From Xenopus tropicalis (lineage: Eukaryota; Chordata; Amphibia; Anura; Pipidae), in NCBI RefSeq assembly GCF_000004195.4, contig NC_030677.2:58038222-58102221 (forward strand): 64,000 nt of DNA, written 5' to 3'. A program made the translations under genes and the position numbers. Shown here piece by piece: positions 57,787-64,000 of the stretch (position 1 is its first letter; each line of letters begins with the position of its first letter). The notes beneath the pieces are model-generated. The model was not told the DNA's origin, did no database searches, and saw only the letters and a program-made list of their open reading frames with translations.

Positions 57787-60700
57787 CCATTTAATAAGGT
57801 CAGAATGGGATTACAGCAGATTTTTTTTATCTCCTCAAATGGACTTTATATTGTCAGTTTTTTACTGGAAAAGAACAGGAGCAGGAGGATTGTTGCTGTT
57901 CATTTTATTTTCAAATGAGGTTTAAGATTTAAAGGAGGACTTGAATTTACAAGTGATAAATGTCCAAATGGTCCAAATGTTTAGGGCTCATTTTTCACAT
58001 TGGACACTTCACTGGAATTGATTTGTGAGGCTGGTGTGTCAAGGCCATGACAAAAAGTGATTGTTCCTCCCAACTAGAGGGGTACACCAAATTAAAATAT
58101 TTATTTGCCTCCCCCCCACTATAATTGAGATAAAGAAAGTTGTAGTTGCAAAGGGTTATGAGACTCTACATTCATGACAAACCCCACTCTCTCAAAATCC
58201 CAAGAACCAGTTATATGTAAACCACCCACCTTTATAGATTGCAGGAGTGGGAACACATACATACAGCTGGGGCAGGTCACATGGGACACAAGGCACCCCC
58301 ACCAGGGAGAAGAGGTACAGTAAGGATAATCAATTTGCCACTATTTATCCATACAGTTTTATATTGTCTTAAATATAATATGCCACAAAAAATTAACAAA
58401 ATATCATCCTTATCAAATAAATGCAGAGAGAAAAATATTGATTTGTTATCTGCGTTTTGTATTTTTATTATTTTTTTTTTTCTTTCTTTGTACAAATTTA
58501 AACAAAAAATGTATATTAAGCAGAATATTGGGTTTGTTGGATTTATTAACTCTCAGTGTTCTGTCAGAAGGTCCAGGCTAAAATTAGATTAGAAGCCACC
58601 CCCCACCCCCTTGCCTATATTCCCAAAGGTGTGTGGCAGGGGGTTAAGCCAGGACACACCATGGTCAGCTATCAATCTGTTGCTGGGTCATACAAGCGAG
58701 CTCTGACGGAACCCATTTGAAGCCTGTCTCATAATTGTGTTGGGTTTCCTTGTGCGTCTTGAAAATTAGGTTTCAGAAAGTCGGCACATGCTGCCCTAAT
58801 GCCTGCAAGTAAAACAGAAAAAAATCAGATACGTAGAGCATTTCTTAAGGAAAAATATTCTCAAGTAGCCACAGCATGCTATTAACTCTTGGATGCCTCA
58901 CCATCACCTCCCGGTTGAACAAAGAAGTGCACAAAGGGACAGCCTCCCTTATCCAGCACCTCAGCTCTTGCTCTCCTTCTGAATGTCATTTTGCCCATTC
59001 TGTCCCCGGTTTGTTGCCTAAGGCCACTGGCATTGAGAGTGTTTGTCATTTCTACCAACTGGGCTTGCGGATGAGAATGTGACCCAGCCACTCATCTGTC
59101 AGCACTGTCTCATTGCCTTTATTTACATCGGTCTTTAGCATTGTAATTACTGGCTTTATTACTTTAGCCTGGGGGAACACCGTAAAAAACAACTGATATG
59201 AGGAGGCTCCTGCTAACAATAAAACTGACTCAGATCCTCTCTGCATGCAGTCCCTGGTGCTAGCGAATATTGGTGCTGCAAAATGACCTCAATATGTCCT
59301 CAAAACTGATCCTATTATATATTTCACCTTTTTTTATAATGGAGATTTTTGTAAGGGGGGGGGGAATGATGTGTGTATTGGTTTATAACTAGTGTTTAAG
59401 ACCAAAATTGAAGAACAGGGGGTTATTTTCAAATGCAGAAAGCCCAAGACCCCTATTTGAGGAGGAAACAAGTTACATCTGGGGTGTCTAAACTGTGTCC
59501 CACTAGCTGCTGGGAGTTGAAGTTCAACAATAGCTGACATTTATTCTATACCAAAACAATTGTTATATAATATATAATTTGTTCTTATTTCTAACTTCCT
59601 GGAGCTTCCTAGTTCTGTTGGGGGCCCAAGGCAATTTCCCTCTCTGCCCAGAATGCTAATTCAGTGCCCTAAACACACTCCTCACATTGTAATGCTAGTT
59701 ATTCTGCATAGGCAAATCTGATTATAGATGCCCCATTCTTTTCATTTTAGGAGACTTCTTCATGGTAATGTCTAAGAGAACAGCTGACTTTGGAGAAGAT
59801 TTTTCCAGTCTGCTGTTACACATCCAGATTATTTGCTTCTACTGATTATGATTGGGGCGCTGTTGTGGGAATGTTTGGTGAAGCCAAAGGGGCTCCAACT
59901 AAATGGTTCCTGGATAATTTTCTGTGAATCCAAAAGAGAACCTGTGTCTCTATGGTGTATATACAATGTGCTTAGACCCAACCCCAGTAAGATACAGTAG
60001 GTGCCCTCATTGTGGAGTAGATTTACAACAGAAAGCACCGTTCTCTAAATGTGCTGAGAGATCTCAGTCACTGTTTCTATTGATAAGTGTCAGTGATTGC
60101 ACCACAGGGGGTGCAGTATGGGGCAGCTGCATTCAATACTGGCAGCCATATATAACAGTTGTAATTTCAGGCACTTCTAACTCCAGTTGTAATTGTGACA
60201 TTTTAGAGGGTTGAGACCTGGGTGTTGGGTATAATAAGCATCTGATGCCTGGGGGTGGGAAGGCTGTAAACTGCTGTTCCAATCTGTATAAAAACTAGAG
60301 TAACGTTTCCCAACCTCCAATTGCTCATTGCAGTCTCGCTTTTGTTAATGATTCCCTTTATTGTGTGTCTAATAGTCTCACGTGGAAAAATGACAAAATA
60401 TATGGATTGGGAGATAAACAAGCTAGTTAATGCATTGCCCTTTATGTTTCTCAGATGGAATGCTGGCACGCTAATGTAATAACATCCCTAATTAAGAGGG
60501 TTTAATGTACCTTGGTGAAATGAGATTCTCCTCGCTGGCGCTTTCATGTTTACTGGTCACACACACAAAATAAACATGTTAAATACTGCGCTTGGCTTCC
60601 CATTTGTTTATTGTGCTGAGGTTTCAGAGCCTCTCTGTACAACTCTCTGGTGTAATTATGATTTAATTCTTCAATGAACCTTAAAATGCTTCTGATAGAT

Positions 60701-60964
60701 TTCCATTTCCTTCAATCAATCACTTTTTGCATCTCCCAAGATATCACTTACTTCCGACAACAGAATATGCAGATTGACTCCAGCGGGTAAATGGAAGACA
60801 TGGCGAGCCCCTAAGTGCTCCGTGCTACACAGTGAGCGCCGCTTACTCACTCGCATCCTCAACAATCACTTCAAGAAATCTCTGCATAATTACTACATAA
60901 TACAATCCCTGGAAAGACCAAACCCACCAATCACAGCATTTTAGTTTCAGTAATGTAAGGAAAA
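57787..60964. other. Intergenic, nothing recognised
   Basis: Non-coding. The 117-codon frame at 58239-58592 and the 96-codon frame at 59924-60214 have no domain. A G-run lies near 59357. Confidence 0.4.
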
Positions 60965-61075
60965 TACAGGTATGGGATGTATTAACCAGAAACCCATTAT
61001 CCAGAAAGCTCCAAATTACAGGAAGGCCATCTCCCCATTAGAATCCATTTTTTATTTTTACTGATTACTTGGTAA
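60965..61075. mobile_element. 'tacaggtatg' MITE, copy 6, truncated
   Basis: TACAGGTATGGGATGTATTA and 'ccattatccagaaagctcc' are present, and the element is cut off before the A-tail of the L1 element. Confidence 0.65.
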
Positions 61076-61423
61076 GGTTTTAGATAAGCAGATTTTTTTT
61101 TTTCTGGATTTTTTTACTTACATGGTCAATATATCGCAACATTCATTGATAACAAATGTGAACATTGTGGTTTTCTCTTAATCATATTGAAATATTAGAG
61201 AAATAAAGCAATAAACAACAAACATTTGGCCCTTCTCAGTGTATTTTGGTGTGCCTCCTATGCATTCTCTCTGACTGTGTAAGAGCATTGTACATGTAGT
61301 TTGCGGAGTAGGATTCGGGTGGCCTGTATTATGGATCTGTGGAGTGCTTGGGTGAGATCTGGTTTGGATGGGGATTGGGAAGTGGGGTAGGTGTTCTGGC
61401 TCCAAGCCCCTTGTGCGGGAGAT

Positions 61424-62689
61424 TCATGTGGGTCCTAATTTCTCTCTTTCAAGTTCCATCCAGGGGAGCCACAGGAGTTCGTGATCATAGCCCTTCCCCT
61501 GTACTTGTGCCCTTATTGCCTCCATTGTTCTGATCCATTTCACCTTGATTACGAGTAGTTGTTGTGTGAGTAGGGTGGCCATTTTCAAATTAGCTGCTCG
61601 GAGTGTCTTTGCTGCTGTGAGTATGTGGGTGGCTAGTCTGTTGTTGTCTGGGGACTTTAATGCTCTGATTGGCATGCCCAGGAGGTAGGATAGTGGGTCA
61701 GGGTTGATTCTGAGTTTGAAGATAGTTGAGAGGGTTTTTGCCACCATTTCCCAGAATTCCTTGACCACCTTGCAAGTCCACCACATGTGGAATAGGGAGC
61801 CTCTTTCGCCGCAGCCATCAAAGCAGATGGGGGTAGAGGAGCTTCCTGACGGTTTGGAGAGCCTAGTGGGGGTGTAATACCATCTGTAAATCAGCTTATA
61901 TTCTTTTTCTGTCACTGTGGTGCAGATTGATGTTGTTCTGGCCTTGTCCCATATTAGTTGCCATTGTGAGGGGGAGATATCTTGTTGGGGGTCTGTTTCC
62001 CACTTTGTCATGTAGGGCCGGATTGGGGTGGCGTTTTCTGTTGATACGTTATTGTAAAGTAGGGAGATGAGGTGGGTGTTGATCTCTGAGTTGGTGCACA
62101 GGTGTTCAAAATATGTTGTCTTTGGGTTGGGTTCCTTGTCCCGGTGGTATGTTTGTGTGATGAAGTGGCGGATCTGTAAGTATCTAAAGAATTGCTGCCC
62201 GGGGATTTGAAATGTCTGTTGTATATTCTGAAAGGGGTGAACTTCGCGGTCGGGGGCCAGAGTTGAACAAAGGTAGGCCTTAGCTTGTATCCAGGGGAGG
62301 AGTGCCTTCAGGTCTGTGCCTGGAGGGAATCGCGTGTTACCGACAAAGGAGCATCTCTTGGATTTTTGTGGGGAGAGGTGGTATTTCTCTCTGTATTTGT
62401 CCCAGAGTCTAAGACTTTGGTTAGTGGTTGGAAGTATCACCCCTAGGTCTATCCTGTCTCTAGCAGGGATCCATACCACTAGGTATAAGGAGAGAGGTTT
62501 CAGAAATTTGTTTTCAATTTCTAGCCAAGGTATATGCAGCGACCTGTGAGTTATAACTTGTTCTGTCAGTTGTGCTGCTAAGTAGTATCTGAAGATGTGT
62601 GGTACTCCTAGGCCTCCTATTGGTTTAGGTTTACTCATAATGGCTAGCCTGATTCTGGGCTTCTTGTCCATCCATATGAAGCTCATCAT
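61424..62689 (-). pseudogene. C-terminal 421 residues of L1 ORF2
   Basis: The frame starts MMSFIWMDKKPRIRLAIMSK, then KPIGGLGVPHIFRYYLAAQL, the post-palm region of L1-type proteins where the thumb begins. Near the end is CFDGCGERGSLFHMWWTC, the Cys-His-type zinc knuckle of L1 ORF2 (C-x3-C, then H-x4-C), followed by KVVKEFWEMV. A stop at 61424 ends the protein. No frameshift occurs within this part. The upstream catalytic domain is missing, so the open frame is a relic and not a stand-alone gene. Confidence 0.8.
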
Positions 62690-62945
62690 TGCTTTTTGTA
62701 GGGCTTCGCAGTTTAGTCAGTCTTTCCCCTCTTTGTGGATCATGGAGATTGTGGCTGCTTGCATGTGTGGTATTGGGGGATGTCCGTCTAGGAATGATTG
62801 GAACAGGGTGGTGAGCTGTGGAGTGAGGGTCTCAGTGAATTACTTGTAATATCTGGCCGAGAAGTCATCAGGGCCCGGAACTTTCCCTGGTTTTGATCTT
62901 TTTATGGCTTCAGAGACTTCCTCTGTTGTTATTGGTGCCTCTAAC
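62690..62945 (-). pseudogene. N-terminal reverse transcriptase remnant of L1 ORF2 and deletion junction
   Basis: Minus-strand reading from about 62940 gives APITTEEVSEAIKRSKPGKV, then PGPDDFSARYYK followed by a stop, then LTPQLTTLFQSFL and SMIHKEGKD. In L1 proteins the last motif is normally followed by the NYRPISL segment and the entire catalytic palm. Here it is followed, after a stop, by the MMSFIW motif that normally lies past the palm. The junction is near 62700-62730. Confidence 0.75.
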
Positions 62946-63269
62946 TGGTTTCTTTGTGTTTGTGTTAGAGCAGTCTTTTTCCAGTTTTTTTTATAAAGCT
63001 TGAGTCTTTTGTTTGGTGTGCTAGTGGAGCTTTATCATCCGCATATAAGTCGGCATAGAATTTGCGGAACAGTTCTACTATCTTTAGGGTGTCTTGGGTA
63101 GTTTGTCCCTGTGTGTCTCTGAGAACATGAATGGTGTGTGTTGTGGTGTGTGCTCAGAGTCTTCTTGCTAGCATGGTGTGGGGCTTATTACCGAATTCAT
63201 AATATTTTTGTTTAGTTCTAAGCAGTGTGAATGCTGCCTTATCAGACATGAGTTGCAGGAGGTCTGCTC

Positions 63270-63990
63270 TCAGTTGGTGTATTCGGGTCCATGTTGTTGC
63301 GTTTGGGCTAGTTTGTGTTGGGTTGTGAGGGAGTGGAGTTCATCAGTGATGAGTGAAACTTTTCGGGTCCATGCTTTTTTGGCCTGTGAGGCAATGGAGA
63401 TCAGTTGGCCCCTGATGACTGCCTTGTGAGCATCCCAGTGAATAGCTGTGGATGTGTCAGTGGGGTCGTTCTCTTTGAAGTAGTCATCAAGGGCCTTCTG
63501 TATCTCACGGCATGTTAAGGAGTCATTGAAGAGGGAGTTGTTTAGTTTCCAGTGCCCCCCTCCGCGTACCTTGTCCCATCTCTCGTAAGTTACTTCCACC
63601 ATCCCGTGGTCTGACCAGGTAATGTTGTGTAATTTTGCTGATCTCACCTGAGCTATGTTAACGTTTGTAAACATATAGTCAATGCGGGAGTAAGAGTTGT
63701 GTACTGGGGAGAAGTATGTATAATCCCGTTCCAGTGTTTCTCTCTCCAGATATATCTACGAGGGCAAGGCGTTTTAGCTGGGTTGCCAATTGCCTTGTGT
63801 CACAGGACATATCTGGTGGGGCTTGTGTCCCTAAGATGTCCCAAGTCTTGTCTAGGTTGTTGTGCAATATGGTGTTAAGGTGACTAGTTGGTTTTGGAGT
63901 GTGCCAGTGATTTCGATATACCGTCCATCTTGGTCCACATGTTTGGGTGTCAGTTGGAATTTGACATGCTTGTGGATCAGAATGGCAACT
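63270..63990 (-). pseudogene. L1 ORF2 endonuclease domain, C-terminal part, frameshifted
   Basis: Two frames cover it. One (63679-63867) has LDKTWDILGTQAPPD. The other (63270-63674) has ITWSDHGMVEVTYE, the conserved SDH of the endonuclease active site, then WKLNNSLFNDSL and AHKAVIRGQLISIASQAKKA, the linker to the reverse transcriptase. The break between them is near 63675. The N-terminal half of the domain lies beyond the window edge. Confidence 0.75.
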
Positions 63991-64000
63991 CCTTTAGATT

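Larger units (their letters stand above)
61088..64000 (-). mobile_element. L1-type LINE, internally deleted, open at the window edge
   Basis: On the minus strand, entering from the right edge: endonuclease, the start of the reverse transcriptase region, a large internal loss, then the C-terminal part of ORF2, a 3' UTR and an A-rich tail (the T-run at 61089-61100 on the plus strand). The arrangement and the C-terminal Cys/His motif place it in the L1 group as found in amphibians and fish. Frameshifts and stops make it non-functional. Confidence 0.8.

Noticed and set aside
61178..61405. 75-codon minus-strand frame after the L1 stop
   Set aside because: It lies in the 3' untranslated region of the L1 element.

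Overview
The window reads as vertebrate nuclear DNA, most likely from a frog of the genus Xenopus. It has long AT-rich non-coding stretches, canonical GT/AG splice sites, and a dense load of repeats of frog type: palindromic MITEs with TTAA target sites, 8-bp-duplication hAT MITEs, CR1, L2 and L1 LINE remnants, and a piggyBac transposon whose protein closely resembles the Xenopus Uribo2 transposase as I recall it. I see no operons, rRNA, tRNA, CRISPR arrays, or viral or toxin genes.

Host gene. Only two host exons are firmly supported, both on the + strand. Exon 759-990 encodes a tetratricopeptide-type helical segment. Exon 45359-45471 encodes a short acidic tail and the stop codon. The upstream exon ends in phase 1 and the downstream exon supplies the two missing bases, so they join cleanly across a last intron of about 44.4 kb. 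The protein looks like the C-terminus of an axonemal TPR protein, with TTC29 the best guess. A poly(A) signal lies about 36 bases after the stop.

Intron, 991-45358. It holds: a palindromic MITE near 1.1 kb and several more between 1.8 and 6.3 kb; a CR1 LINE (6.7-9.35 kb, minus strand) inserted into an older MITE; a 23-copy 34-bp minisatellite grown from a CR1 3' end (14.5-15.3 kb); a hAT MITE (16.5-17.0 kb); a nested GC-rich palindrome (17.08-17.39 kb); a 7.6-kb piggyBac element (20.328-27.932 kb) with TTAA flanks, terminal inverted repeats, hairpins, a nearly intact transposase and two large internal tandem arrays; long CG-containing palindromic MITEs at 30.2 and 35.9 kb; a truncated L2 LINE (33.1-34.05 kb); and a hAT MITE with perfect target duplication (40.5-40.9 kb).

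Downstream, 45.5-64 kb. Apart from two weak candidate exons I see only repeats: hAT MITEs, a 40-copy 41-bp minisatellite grown from another CR1-type 3' end (50.6-52.3 kb), a third long palindromic MITE (53.4 kb), Penelope-like relics with a hammerhead-like core (57.57 kb), and an L1-type LINE (61.09 kb to the window end, minus strand).

No undescribed multi-gene system is evident. The most notable items are the architecture of the piggyBac element, the two LINE-derived minisatellites, the nested palindrome, and the loss of reverse transcriptase catalytic regions from both larger LINEs.
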